A DNA stretch of 64,000 nt, taken from the NCBI RefSeq assembly GCF_004345365.1, contig NZ_SLVF01000023.1, positions 1 to 64,000 of the forward strand, read 5' to 3'. The notes under the pieces were generated by a model. It was not told where the DNA came from, did not search any database, and saw nothing but the letters and a program-made list of their open reading frames with translations. The position numbers and the translations under genes are program-made. This DNA is from Kribbella sp. VKM Ac-2568. Its GTDB lineage: Bacteria > Actinomycetota > Actinomycetes > Propionibacteriales > Kribbellaceae. Below, piece by piece: positions 1 to 9,570 of this stretch (within the stretch, counting starts at the first letter, position 1; each line of letters opens with the position of its first letter).

Positions 1-230
1 ACATGAGATTCGGATCATCGAACACAGCCGACGTCGCCCGTGGCGTGTGAGACAGTTGCATCTACGAGATGCCCTTCGTTCTGGTGCGAATTGGACCCTA
101 GAGAAGTCAAATTCTTCCAGTACGTAAGGGCATTCTCGCGTTCCGACCCGCTCCCTCAAACGCCCTCATCGGTGGATCGAGGTTTAGTGGTGCGCTGGAA
201 CTCCTCGATCCGGATCGCAGTGCCAGCGAC

Positions 231-3200
231 GTGCTGGACAAGATCTTCGGCGGAGCGGTGTTCGTGGGCGCCGGCGCTGCCTTCGTCATCGGCGGCCCGG
301 TAGTCGGCCTGTCGGCCGCGGCATGGCTCACCCTGGTCGACCCGAAGAATGAAGCAACCAAGCTGCTGGCCCCGTTGGTGAACAAGGTGTACGGCCGCCT
401 CAAGGGCACCAACGACAGGACTCAAGTCGAACTCATCGCCGCCGCCCATACCATTACTGTCCTGTCCTCGTTCTTCGACGCCTTGAAGGACGTACTCGGC
501 AATGTGCACTCCGAGCTGGCTCTCACCGACAAAGAGAGAGCCAAGCTCTCGAGTTGGGACGCGCAGGGCGACGACCCGTTTGCGGTCGAGATACCGCTGC
601 CGTCTCCGCAGCTCGGATTGGAGGAGAATCTCGAACGAAACCTGATGCCGTACTTCAAGCTCCTTGCCCAGCGGTGCGTCACCTTCTTTAGCGGCCTCGA
701 CGCATGGGACCGGACTCGTCTGAAGGACGATGATCGTCTGACAGAACGCATCGCTGATCGCGCGGCGATAACTTACCGCAGCCGAATGCTGGAGCTAGGT
801 CCGTTCGGGGCCGTTCGCGCTCTGGGTGACGTTGAACGAATTCGCGGCCACCAGAAGCCTGATCCGAGCCGAAGCCCACAATCGAGCGTCGGCCATGGGC
901 GAACTCCAGAAGTTGCTCGCGGTAGCCATCTCCGGCCAACCGGCACCCGGAAACAGCTACCGAGACCAGTTGGCACTCGCGGCACAGGAAGTCCTCGACG
1001 AACCCTTGCTGCGGTCCGGCTCCCGCGCGGTCGCCTCGCCGACTGTGCGCAACGGCTTCGTCGAACCCGCATTCCGGTATGCCATCGCGGATCACTATTC
1101 TCGGCCGGCCGACGAGGACTGGTGGGAGGAACAACCTCAGTACGAGTCGCTGGTCGACTACCTCGCCGGCCACTTGGCCGACCAATTCAGCACCGAGCGG
1201 CCGCTGCTACTTCTCGGACATCCCGGCGCGGGCAAGTCGCTGCTTACGGAAGTGCTCGCAGCCCAACTTCCAACCGATTCGTTCGCCGTTGTACGAATTC
1301 CACTCCGCTCGGTCAACACCGATGATGAGTTAGCGATTCAAATCACGAAGGAACTCCAGCGCACGCTCCAAAAACCAGCTGCCGACCTTGAGGAACTGCG
1401 CCAAGAATGTGGTTCGTGCGCCGACTGCATCCAGGGCGGCAACTCCCTGGCTTGCCCGCACCGCTGCCGTCTGGTCGTGCTCCTCGACGGCTTCGACGAG
1501 CTGGTTCAGGCGACCGGCGTCACACAGTCGGGCTACCTCACCAAGATTCAGTCATTCCAGAAGCGCGCTTCAACTCTGGGCGCGCCGACGGCCGTCATCG
1601 TGACGTCCCGGACTGTCGTCGCGGATCGCGCCGAGATCCCGGCCGGTACGGCGATAGTCAAACTTTCCGAGTTCGACGACGCGCGGATCGAGCGCTGGCT
1701 GTCCGTCTGGAACGACGCACACAGCCATATCTCCGACTTCAAACCACTCGCCATCGAGGGTCTGACAAGTCAGGAGAACGCCGCCGAACTGGCCCGCCAT
1801 CCGCTCCTTCTGCTGATGCTCGCCGTCTACCTCGCGGAGCTCGGCGAGAGTCGCCTCGGCGGCGCCAATCTGACCCAGAGCACCCTGTATCAGCGCATCC
1901 TCGATCGCTTCATAGATCGGCAAGTGAAGGAGAAGGCAGCGCCGGTCGCCGAACCAGCCGAGCAGAAGAGGCTGGAGGCCGAGCAGCGCAGACAGTTGCA
2001 GTTCGCAGCGATCGGAATGTTCAACCGCGGCCGTCAGCACATCACCGACGACGAGCTCGACGCGGACCTCAATGCCTTCGAACCCCGCCGCCAACAGGCA
2101 GTCGCGATCCAGGCGATCAGCCCGGCCCATCGAGTCCTGGGCGACTTCATGTTCGTTCACAACGCCCGGGCCGACCGCGATCGACGCGCCGCCTACGAGT
2201 TTCTCCACGCGACGTTCGGCGAGTACCTCGTCAGCGAACTCGTCATGCATCTCCTCACCCGCCTCATGCGCCACCGAGAACTCGAAGCCGCCGACCCCGG
2301 GCTACATCCCGGCCACCTCGACGACAGCGTGCTGAGACGGGTGCTGAGCCATCAACCTTTGAGCACCCGCCAGCCGACGCTCGACTTTGCTCGCGAAGCT
2401 GCAGACAGGCTCACCCCGGACAACCGTCGATCGTTGCTCGCTACTATCACCGAGGTTCTACAGGCTAATTTTGGCCGACCCGACGTGAGCGATGAGCTCT
2501 ACAACCCGCTCCCCTATAGCCCAGTCCGCCGTCGCGCCTGCTACATGGCAAACCTCACGCTGCTTCGAGTACAACTGGACGGCGCCCCGGTTCCAATCAA
2601 CGAACTGATCGGCACGACCTCACGCAATAGCTGGGAACGCTTCGTCCGTCTGTGGCGGGCTGGCCTGGATCCGCAAGCCTGGACCAGTGTCATTAACGCT
2701 TTGGGACCGGACGACGAAGGCCTTCGACTGACGCGTAATCGAAATCCGTGGCACCCGGACGTCAACGAAGCTGACCTCATAGGTGATCGCTACTCGGCGG
2801 CGAAACTGCTCGCGGGCGGACATGCATCAGGCGCCTCAGCTGATCCTTGGACTTACTCCGACCTGAAGGCGCTCGAGCAACTCGCCTTGATTCAAGCCAC
2901 CTATTCAGGCACCCCATATCTTCGTGGCTTGTTGCCATACGACATAAATATGTTTGAAGAACTGTTGGGGTCACCGGAGCCCTTGCGCGGCGGTGTCAGG
3001 CGAACAATTCTGACTCTGCTGGCAAGAATCTCGGAGGGGTTGCCCGAGCCCTACGTAGCGCGATTGCTTGCGAGAGCCCTTCCTCCTCCCGCCGGCTACA
3101 GTCTTGGGCCCGAGCTAGCAGCAATTGCAGTTGCCAAGCCCTCGATGCTTGACGAGTTCCCCACCCTTGGCGGCCTGATCTCGAACGTAGAGAATGGCAA

Positions 3201-3594
3201 CGCCGCCATGGTGGTGGCTCTGCTGTGGTCCGCCGACCGGTATGTCGCTGAACCCGCGCGCGGAGAGCTTCTAAAACTGCGAAACGACATTGACCGTCGT
3301 CTAGCGAACGAGATGCCCTTTGAGTTCAATCCCGGCTACTTCGCCCCCGAGTACGTGACATACCTGAGAGTCGAACGGCCACAACACTGGATCCGCCAGC
3401 CGCTCACTCACCTGCTCTTCAGAGACCTTGAGCCCAACTCGCTCACGAGTATCACTCCCGTCGATGCTCTCTACGTGGCCGAGACCTGGCCATCGGAAGA
3501 GTTTCCCCAGGCATACCTCGCCGCTCGCGACACGAAACCGGAACCCGGTACCGATCTCTTGAAGATACTCAGAACCCTCGCTTCCGCCGGCTAA
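231..3594 (+). pseudogene. NACHT-family NTPase, split by one frameshift
   Basis: Two overlapping frames together encode one STAND NTPase. The first (GTG 231 to about 820) gives a hydrophobic start and a helical segment like the N-terminal domains of bacterial NACHT proteins. The second (826-3594, 922 aa) carries Walker A GHPGAGKS (residues 131-138) and Walker B LVVLLDGFDEL (216-226), then a long C-terminal region expected to be sensor repeats. The break lies at about 805-825, where a one-base change would join ELG to PFALWVTLNEF. An unusual Cys cluster (C195, C198, C201, C210, C214) lies between the Walker motifs. Bacterial NACHT proteins are mostly anti-phage defence or signalling ATPases. 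The first frame is open upstream of 231, so its true start is unsure. It is either a pseudogene or a sequencing error. Confidence 0.8.
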
Positions 3595-4052
3595 CCCGAC
3601 TGAGCGCGCACTCATCTCCCGCGCGGCGCTCGCGGGGCCGAAGATCATCGGCGGCCGGTCGCGTGACCGGATCCTGCTCACCCCGCATTGGCCACACCAG
3701 GCTTGCCCCTGCCAACTACGCCGACGCCGGGCGGACGTCATCCAGCGATGTGACAGCTTTTCGGATAAGGAAGCCCGACCGGCTCAGATGCCCAGCGACC
3801 CGCGCTCGAGCTCTTCCCCCGGCCGCCTCGCCGGTCAGGGTGCCGATCTGCCCGCGGTACTTGCGCGCGGCGGTGAGGATCTTGTCCGCGTGCGCTGCGT
3901 CGGCCAGGAACGTCCGCACGGTGGGCGGGCGTCGGTGACCCCGGACAGGTAGCCCACACCCCAGTACTCGTCCCCGATCGGCAGCGCGCTGGCGTCGAAG
4001 CCGTCGGCGTGGCGTCGCCACCGAGCATGGCTTCGGTGACCGCCAGAGCGGA
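3595..4052. other. Intergenic stretch with a decayed minus-strand ORF
   Basis: No intact gene is visible. The minus strand shows protein-like pieces in different frames between about 3740 and 4000, for example ALPIGDEYWGVGYLSGV followed in another frame by VRTFLADAAHADKILTAARK. This looks like a frameshifted remnant of an unrecognised gene. Confidence 0.35.
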
Positions 4053-4835
4053 CTACGCCTCGATGGAGAAGACGTCATCAGGCGGCTTCCCGTGCTCGAT
4101 GACGTCCCTCACCGCAGACAACTTGAACACCCGGCCAAGGTCACTGTGCTGATCAGTGCGACCGGAGTAGATACCAAGAAGCGTTAGAGGGGGGTTCTGT
4201 CCGTCGTTGAGCTTCCATCCCCCTCGTACGGGAATCATGCCGTGACTGGAGTACCAGAAGACAGGCGCCCCAGACTGTCCAGTTCGCGTCCGGCTGTCGA
4301 CCAAGAACATCGGCAGCCCGTCGTGGTCGAAGTCGAGTTCGGTGGCGATGGTTCCCCGAGTCCACACCGGAAACCCTTCCCCGCTTGTGATGTTGAATGG
4401 GTATCCGACGATGCTCACCTCATCTGGAACAGCCAGTTCGGCAAGCCCGGGCGCATCGAGGTTGACGGCATAGATGGTGGCGACCGTATCCAGCTCCAAC
4501 AGCGGTACCGCTACTACGTCAACCGCGAGTCCGCGTGGGTGCTGCAGCCAGATCGGCTGGCCGTCCTTGAACAGCGGCACTACACGCTCGGTCCACTGTC
4601 CGAGCTGGTCCATCCAGGTGTGGCGGATCGTCACGGTGTCCGGCCACGCCCCCGTCCTCTGAGAGATGAGCTCGCCAGTAACGGCGTCGCGGCCGGTGAT
4701 GTTGTGACCAGCGGTGACAAGCCAGAACTTGCCCGCGTGTCCAACGATGACCCCTGTCCCGTTCGCCAGCGGTGCACCGTTGACGCTCATCGAGAGGTAC
4801 AGGGACATCGCGGACGGCTCATGAACTGTGGGCAT
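4053..4835 (-). CDS. Trypsin-like serine protease
   Basis: A 260-residue chymotrypsin-fold protease. The triad is readable: His44 in LVTAGH, Asp106 in AVDVVAVPL and Ser188 in RTGQSGAPVF. No signal peptide is present, so it is probably cytoplasmic. Such intracellular trypsin-like domains are common in actinobacterial conflict and signalling loci, where they are thought to cleave partner proteins. The next gene upstream on the same strand encodes a two-helix DUF4231-like protein 62 bp away, and a NACHT NTPase lies convergently nearby, so a defence role is possible but inferred. The length suits a single protease domain with no extra sensor. Confidence 0.85.
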   Translation of the reverse strand: MPTVHEPSAMSLYLSMSVNGAPLANGTGVIVGHAGKFWLVTAGHNITGRDAVTGELISQRTGAWPDTVTIRHTWMDQLGQWTERVVPLFKDGQPIWLQHPRGLAVDVVAVPLLELDTVATIYAVNLDAPGLAELAVPDEVSIVGYPFNITSGEGFPVWTRGTIATELDFDHDGLPMFLVDSRTRTGQSGAPVFWYSSHGMIPVRGGWKLNDGQNPPLTLLGIYSGRTDQHSDLGRVFKLSAVRDVIEHGKPPDDVFSIEA

Positions 4836-4897
4836 GGCAGGGAGTGTAAGCGTAGCCGTCTGAACGCTTCAGTCACAGAGAACCGCCGGCGGACACG

Positions 4898-5632
4898 TCA
4901 GGTTGCCTTACCGACCTCCCGAGGATCGCTGGCCCCCTGGTCAGGTCGCAGGATATCGAGCAGTCGTCCGCCGATGTCTCCGGAGGCACCCTCTACCTCT
5001 TCTACAAATCCGTCGAACGTTCGGCTGCGCGACCCATGGTCCGCCTGCTGGCCGAGTTTGTACCCCAGGCGTCTGCGTGCTCGTGTGAGCTCGACAGCCA
5101 TTGCGTGCATCTCGGCACTGTGACGCCGGTCCTGAAAGACTTGCTGCAACCCCTGAGCAATGGCTGCGGCAGCGCCCAGAGCGGCGGCGACCCAGCCTGA
5201 CAGTTGAGCTGCGATTGCGACAGGAACAGTCGTCGCGAAGACCAAGGTGAGCACCTCGAGAATGCGCGCTCTGCGCAGCTTGCGGGCCGCAAGTCCGCTG
5301 TAGGTGATGATGATTCGGTCGACCGCGGCCAAGTAGCGCCGCTGGTGCGGTCGCAGGGCCGGGATTTGATCAGACCTCCTCCTGGCAGCCGGCGAGGACT
5401 TCGGCAGGGGGCCACCAGCAAGCCGGAGCCTTTCTGCCCCACCTACATCACCCGCTACCTCTTCTTCTTCCTCCTCTTCTTCTTCTTCCTCCTCCTCCTC
5501 CTCCTCCTCCTCCTCCTCTTCTTCCTCCTCTTCCTCCTCTGTAAGAAGAGTTGCGCGCCAGAGGAGGAGCGCGAAAGTTGCCGCGAACACAACGCCCAAA
5601 GTGTGTCTAGCCTGCCTCTGCCAGCCGGTCAT
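4898..5632 (-). CDS. DUF4231-like two-helix membrane protein with polyglutamate run
   Basis: 244 residues. The ATG at 5632 follows a good GGAGGGG ribosome site. An N-terminal hydrophobic segment (about residues 11-26) is followed by 27 consecutive glutamates (5459-5539). The C-terminal half has the layout of DUF4231/SLATT-type proteins: an amphipathic segment with RYLAAVDRI, then two transmembrane helices around EVLTLVFATTVPVAIAA and VAAALGAAAAIAQG, then a basic helical tail. SLATT-like 2TM proteins are predicted pore-forming effectors of nucleotide-activated or protease-linked conflict systems, and the neighbouring protease fits this. The Glu run is encoded by a GAG/GAA microsatellite and may vary in length. 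The family assignment is by pattern only. Confidence 0.7.
   Translation of the reverse strand: MTGWQRQARHTLGVVFAATFALLLWRATLLTEEEEEEEEEEEEEEEEEEEEEEEEEEEVAGDVGGAERLRLAGGPLPKSSPAARRRSDQIPALRPHQRRYLAAVDRIIITYSGLAARKLRRARILEVLTLVFATTVPVAIAAQLSGWVAAALGAAAAIAQGLQQVFQDRRHSAEMHAMAVELTRARRRLGYKLGQQADHGSRSRTFDGFVEEVEGASGDIGGRLLDILRPDQGASDPREVGKAT
5459..5539 (-). repeat. GAG/GAA trinucleotide microsatellite (27 Glu codons)
   Basis: On the plus strand this is an uninterrupted series of CTC and TTC triplets. It is translated on the minus strand as glutamate. Slippage here would add or remove whole codons and keep the frame. Confidence 0.95.
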
Positions 5633-5639
5633 AGTTCCC

Positions 5640-6030
5640 CTCCAACGTGAGCGTGCCCTCAGTATGGAGGTGGGCTACCCGTGGACTCTAGGTCGACGCG
5701 GACGTGAACCGAGACACTCCGGCGAGACGAACTTATCCCTAGAATCTTTGAGCACCGCTTTACAAGTTCGACGCGCCACCCAGACTGAGCTGTCTCTGGA
5801 GCCACAGGCTGACCGAACGGCTGTCATGGCTGGCACCTTTGGCATGTTCCGACTGGTATTCATCGACACGACCATTGTCAGACTTGTTGCCCTGGGCTAC
5901 ACGGGCGTATACCTGGAAAGAGCTTGCCTGATCCGCCGCCAACGCCGCGTCCGCGGGAAGCCTTGCTACGCCCTTGCAAGCTCCGCCGCGTCTGACACGT
6001 GCTCTTTGGCAGGGATCGTTGGGGTCAGAT
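5640..6030. other. Intergenic region without a supported gene
   Basis: ORFs here show no recognisable domain and no consistent coding signal on either strand. The right part leads into the end of an ISL3-family element near 6033, where GGGGGCTCTTCA resembles an ISL3 terminus. Confidence 0.5.
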
Positions 6031-6040
6031 TGGGGGCTCT

Positions 6041-6101
6041 TCACGATCGAGGGTGTAGTTGTGGTCTGAAGCCGCCGGTTTCGAGTAGTGATCTGGCGAT
6101 G
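6041..6101 (-). pseudogene. 3' end of ISL3-family transposase, left of the RIT insertion
   Basis: Read on the minus strand this encodes IARSLLETGGFRPQLHPRS and a stop at 6041-6043, the standard carboxyl end of ISL3-family transposases. Its upstream half lies at 9234-9570; the RIT element separates the two. Joining them at the shared GCGATG restores LTNYIARSLLETGG in frame. Confidence 0.85.
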
Positions 6102-6184
6102 GTATGTCGTCCGCGTGATTATGTTGGCCGGCTCCGGGAACTGCTGGTCGCGTAGGGCTGCGGCGCTGAGCCGGTCAACATAAT
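6096..6184 (+). repeat. Left terminal inverted repeat of RIT element
   Basis: Begins GCGATGGTATGTCGTCCGCG and matches the reverse complement of 9124-9213 with one indel (GGCCGGCTCC against GGCCAGGCTCC). Within it, GATTATGTTGGCCGGCTC and GAGCCGGTCAACATAATC form an 18-bp inner inverted repeat with one mismatch, a candidate double recombinase-binding site. Confidence 0.9.
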
Positions 6185-6194
6185 CGTGGTGGTG

Positions 6195-7187
6195 TTACCG
6201 GTTCGCGAGGAACGCGATGAGAGCATCCGAGGCTTGGTAGCGGGCCGGTGGCCGCTCGTCGAGTGCGGGGACTCGTTCAAGGGTTCGGCGTTTGAGTTCC
6301 AGATCGGCGTGGAGATAGACCTGCGTGGTCTGGATCGTGGAGTGCTCGAGCCAGAGCGCGATGCTCGCTGTGTCGATCCCGGCGTGCAGGAGCGTCATCG
6401 CGCAGGTGTGCCGCAGCGTGTGCGGGGTGATGTTCTTCCCGGACAGGCTCGGACAACGTTCCGCCGCAGTCGCGATGTGCCGGGCGACGAGCTTGCCGAC
6501 CGCCGCCCTGGTCAGCGCGGTGCCGGTGGTGGTCGGAAACAGCGGTCCATCCGGTGTTAGCGGGAGTTCGCTGATCCAGGCGGTCAGGAGCCCCGCGGTG
6601 TTCTTCTGCAGCGGGATGACGCGCTGCTTGCGTCCTTTGCCGACGCATTCGAGTTGGCTATGCGGGCCGATTTGGATGCTGTCGGCGCGGAGGCTGGTCA
6701 GCTCGCTGACCCGGAGTCCGGTCTGGATGCCCAGGTGCAGCAGCAGTCGGTCGCGGCGTCCGATCCAGGTGCTGGTGTTGGGGGCTGCGATGAGTGCTTC
6801 GGCTTCGGGCCGGGTGAGGAACGACACGAGCGTCTTCTTCGTGCGTTTCGCGGGGATCGCGAGGACCTGGCTGATCGTGGCGATCGCATCAGGGGCGCGG
6901 TAGCTGGCGTAGGTGAAGAATGAACGCAGCGCCGCTCGCCGGGCGTTCCTCGTGGCGGCGGAGTTCCCGCGCTCGGTTTCGAGGTGCTGAAGGAACCCGC
7001 CGATCAGGTCGGCATCCAGATCGGCCAGGGTCAGTGCCGACGGCGCGATGCCGGTGGCCCGTTGGGCGTAGAGCATCAGCCGGAACGTGTCGGCGTAGGC
7101 GGCCTTCGTATGGGCGCTGGCGTTCAGATGCCGGTCGAGCTTGTCGGTGAAGAACCGTTGCAGCAGAGGCGCGAGGTCACTCATCAT
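6195..7187 (-). CDS. ritC: Tyrosine recombinase, third gene of RIT trio
   Basis: 330 residues if it starts at the ATG pair at 7187, where ATGATGAGTGA overlaps the stop of the preceding gene; a longer upstream frame exists but reads as out-of-frame sequence. The N-terminal SAM-like core-binding domain is followed by a catalytic domain with GLRVSELTSL (first catalytic Arg), TPHTLRHTCAM (His-x-x-Arg) and LEHSTIQTTQVYLHA (His and nucleophilic Tyr). Length and motifs fit an active integrase/XerD-like enzyme. It acts with the two upstream recombinases on the terminal repeats. The gene order within the trio is assigned by position. Confidence 0.9.
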   Translation of the reverse strand: MMSDLAPLLQRFFTDKLDRHLNASAHTKAAYADTFRLMLYAQRATGIAPSALTLADLDADLIGGFLQHLETERGNSAATRNARRAALRSFFTYASYRAPDAIATISQVLAIPAKRTKKTLVSFLTRPEAEALIAAPNTSTWIGRRDRLLLHLGIQTGLRVSELTSLRADSIQIGPHSQLECVGKGRKQRVIPLQKNTAGLLTAWISELPLTPDGPLFPTTTGTALTRAAVGKLVARHIATAAERCPSLSGKNITPHTLRHTCAMTLLHAGIDTASIALWLEHSTIQTTQVYLHADLELKRRTLERVPALDERPPARYQASDALIAFLANR

Positions 7188-8112
7188 CAACCCCGCTCGT
7201 GTGCAGTCGGGCGGCGAGGGCTGCCGCCAGTTCGGGGGTGTTCGACAGATACCAGTAGGTCGAGTCCGGTCCGACGTGCCCGAGCCAGGCCGACAGCACC
7301 GGCACCATCTCGTCGACGTCACCGCCAGCACGGATGTGCCTGATCAGGGTGTTCGTCGCGAACGAGTGCCGGAAGTCATGCAGCCGAGCGGCAGGCTCAA
7401 CTGTGCTGCCGGCCAGGTCGGCCATCGTGCGGACTTCGCGGAACGTGTTCCCCGCGGTCGAGCGGGCGATCCGGGTGCCGCGACGCGCGACGAACACCGC
7501 CGTCGACTTCGGGATGGGGAACGTCTTGTCGCGCAGCCGCTGATACTTTCCGATCGCGGTCATCGTCGTTGCGTGCAGCGGCACCAGCCGGGACTCGCCG
7601 AACTTCGTGTCCCTGACTCGCACCCATCCGCTGCCGTCACCGGACTCATCGAGCGTGACGTCGTCGTCGTTCAGGGTGCGAGCCTCGCTGATCCGCAGTC
7701 CCGTCACCGTCAGCAGCCCGAGCAGCGTCTGCCACGTCGCCGCTCGAACCTTCGGCGTCAGACGACCCGCCGCGGCCAGTAGAGCGTCGATCTGCTCAGG
7801 AGTGAAGATCAGCGGACGAGAGCGGTGACTGCCGTAAGGGTTCCCATCGACGAGCGGGATCTCGGTCCCGGGATCGAACCAGGCGACATGCTCGGCGAAC
7901 TGCCGGATGTGGTTCAACCGCTCCGGCACTGTCCGACGGGTGAACTGCGAGACCCACACTGTGGCCAGATCGCGGCGGATCGTGGGCTCACCGTGCTCGT
8001 CCATCCAGGTAACGAACGCGTCGAGTGTCCTGCCTGGCGCTGTGAGCTTGAAGCCAAGCGCGCGGCGCGTCGCCAGGTAGCTTTCCATCCGTTCACCCAG
8101 CCGGCTCATCAT
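7177..8112 (-). CDS. ritB: Tyrosine recombinase, second gene of RIT trio
   Basis: 311 residues from the ATG at 8112, which overlaps the upstream stop as ATGATGA, so translation is probably coupled. Catalytic features are GLRISEARTL (Arg I), LHDFRHSFATNTL (His-x-x-Arg) and WLGHVGPDSTYWYL (His and Tyr). The GHVGPDSTYWYLS signature is characteristic of the middle recombinase of such trios and of Tn554-type systems. The open frame continues 10 codons further upstream, but the overlap arrangement supports the shorter start. The function is DNA strand exchange during movement of the element. Confidence 0.9.
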   Translation of the reverse strand: MMSRLGERMESYLATRRALGFKLTAPGRTLDAFVTWMDEHGEPTIRRDLATVWVSQFTRRTVPERLNHIRQFAEHVAWFDPGTEIPLVDGNPYGSHRSRPLIFTPEQIDALLAAAGRLTPKVRAATWQTLLGLLTVTGLRISEARTLNDDDVTLDESGDGSGWVRVRDTKFGESRLVPLHATTMTAIGKYQRLRDKTFPIPKSTAVFVARRGTRIARSTAGNTFREVRTMADLAGSTVEPAARLHDFRHSFATNTLIRHIRAGGDVDEMVPVLSAWLGHVGPDSTYWYLSNTPELAAALAARLHTSGVDDE

Positions 8113-9044
8113 GCCCACCTGCCCGAAGCCGCGGCAGGCCACTCGGGAACGAGTCGGGTCAACCGGGTCTTGTCGACCTTGGTGTAGATCGCGGTCGTGC
8201 GCAGATGCGCGTGCCGCAGCAGCCCCTGAACCTCCTCCAGGGTGGCGCCGGAGGCGAGCATGCCCGTCGCGAACGTCTGCCGCAGCCGGTGCGGCCCGAA
8301 CTTCGTCACACCGGCATGGATGCAGATCTGCCGGACGGTCCCGCAGACCCCGTTCGCCGACAACGGCTGAACCGGGTCGATGACCGTCCAGAACACTTCC
8401 TCGCCCTCGACCCTGCCGCCACGGCCGTGGAGCACGTAGTCCTCCAGCGCCTGCCCGACTTCATCGGGGAGTGGGAGCTCGTCGAGCCGGTCGCCCTTGC
8501 CTCGGATGCGCAAGCTGCCTGTGCGCCAGCCGATGTCATCGAGACGCACTGCCGCGATCTCGCATGCCCGCAACCCCAGTCCGGTCAGCAACAACAGGAT
8601 CGCCCGGTCCCGCAGCCCCTTCGGGGAACGCAGGTCGAGGCTGTCGAACAGCGCCTCGAGCGTGCCCGCAGGCACCGGCTCTGGGATCGAGGACAGTCGC
8701 CACGCTGCCGCGTGCGGAACCACCCCGGACAGGTCCTGCCCGGTCCGGCCTGACCGATGACAGAACTGCAGGAACGAACGCAGCATCACCAGCTGCTTTC
8801 CCAACGTCGAGGCTTTCAGCCCTCGCTCGGCTTCCAGGTTCACCCACTCGATCACGGTCGCGGCAGTCAAGTCGCGCAGCGACTCCTCGACCGGCGCACG
8901 CAGCCACGCGACTAATCCCGCAACACGAGCCGTATACGCACCAGCGGTGCGCTCCTGCGCGGACCGCTCTCGCAGCAGCCATGTCTCGAACTCGTCCAGC
9001 ACACCCCGCACGTCGGCGCAGCGTCGTTCACGATGGATCGGCAT
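8109..9044 (-). CDS. ritA: Tyrosine recombinase, first gene of RIT trio
   Basis: 311 residues. The N-terminal core-binding domain (about residues 10-110) precedes a catalytic domain with GLGLRACEIAAVRL (Arg I), FGPHRLRQTFATGML (His-x-x-Arg) and LLRHAHLRTTAIYTKVD (His, nucleophilic Tyr). The family's usual HxLRH reads HRLRQ here, a common substitution. It is first in the polycistron; the promoter should lie between 9045 and the right terminal repeat. The three proteins differ clearly, consistent with division of labour in the trio rather than recent duplication. Confidence 0.9.
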   Translation of the reverse strand: MPIHRERRCADVRGVLDEFETWLLRERSAQERTAGAYTARVAGLVAWLRAPVEESLRDLTAATVIEWVNLEAERGLKASTLGKQLVMLRSFLQFCHRSGRTGQDLSGVVPHAAAWRLSSIPEPVPAGTLEALFDSLDLRSPKGLRDRAILLLLTGLGLRACEIAAVRLDDIGWRTGSLRIRGKGDRLDELPLPDEVGQALEDYVLHGRGGRVEGEEVFWTVIDPVQPLSANGVCGTVRQICIHAGVTKFGPHRLRQTFATGMLASGATLEEVQGLLRHAHLRTTAIYTKVDKTRLTRLVPEWPAAASGRWA

Positions 9045-9123
9045 CTTGGTCTCCTCGACCTATGCCAGGCGATCCCAGCGACCGCCCGGTCAGATCAAGC
9101 GAACCCCCGACCCACCGCCGATT

Positions 9124-9213
9124 GTTATGTTGACCGGCTCAGCGCCGCAGCCCTACGCGACCAGCAGTTCCCGGAGCCTGGCCAACATAATCACGCGGAC
9201 GACATACCATCGC
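9124..9213 (-). repeat. Right terminal inverted repeat of RIT element
   Basis: The reverse complement of the left repeat, including the inner 18-bp inverted repeat around GTTGACCGGCTC and GCCAACATAATC. It is followed outward by CTTATG-10 bp-CATAAG, so this end has an additional small dyad. Confidence 0.9.
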
Positions 9214-9233
9214 TTATGCGGAAATCGACATAA

Positions 9234-9570
9234 GCGATGTAGTTGGTGAGGTTGCGGAAGCCGAGTGCTGAGCCGCCGAGGTGTTCAAGTCGGCCGTTGA
9301 TGGCTTCGGTGGGTCCGTTGCTGGTGCCGGGTCGGTCGAAGTAGGCGAGTACGTCGGCGGCGCGCTTGTTCAGTGTCCGGCCGAGCGTGATGAGTTCGAC
9401 GAGTGCGGTGGGCACGCCGTGGCTGACCGAGTCGATGAGCTGCTTCATCAGCGCCCGGCCACGGCTGCGGCCGGGTTCGCGGTAGGCGGCGATCATGCGC
9501 TGGTAGATCCCCCAGCTCGCTTCGACCTCGACGTGTTCATCGGCCGCGAACAGGTCGGCCAGCCGACGAC
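9234..9570 (-). pseudogene. ISL3-family transposase fragment, right of the RIT insertion
   Basis: Encodes a C-terminal portion of an ISL3 transposase: RRLADLFAADEHVEVEASW, then GPTEAINGRLEHL containing the catalytic-region Glu, then GFRNLTNYIA where the RIT element interrupts. The amino-terminal two thirds are missing. The left-hand boundary abuts the middle of an integrase gene near 9560-9570, so an older rearrangement preceded the RIT insertion. Confidence 0.85.

Larger units (their letters stand above)
6096..9239. mobile_element. RIT (recombinase-in-trio) element inserted in an ISL3 transposase gene
   Basis: About 3.14 kb containing three overlapping tyrosine recombinase genes on the minus strand, bounded by nearly identical inverted repeats of about 90 bp. 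This matches the described RIT elements, which move as three-recombinase cassettes. Both junctions contain the hexamer GCGATG (6096-6101 and 9234-9239). Removing one copy with the intervening DNA rebuilds an uninterrupted ISL3 transposase reading frame. The right end carries 20 extra bases between the repeat and the target (9214-9233) that are absent from the left end. Confidence 0.85.

Noticed and set aside
5601..6155. Plus-strand ORF of 184 codons
   Set aside because: No homology-like motif, and it overlaps the end of the ISL3 element and the RIT repeat.
6195..7331. Longer version of the third recombinase (378 aa)
   Set aside because: The extra 48 residues are out-of-frame antisense-like sequence of the upstream recombinase; the ATGATGA overlap supports the shorter form.
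7860..7885. tRNA-like GGGATCGAACC segment
   Set aside because: It lies inside a recombinase gene and the remainder of a cloverleaf is missing.
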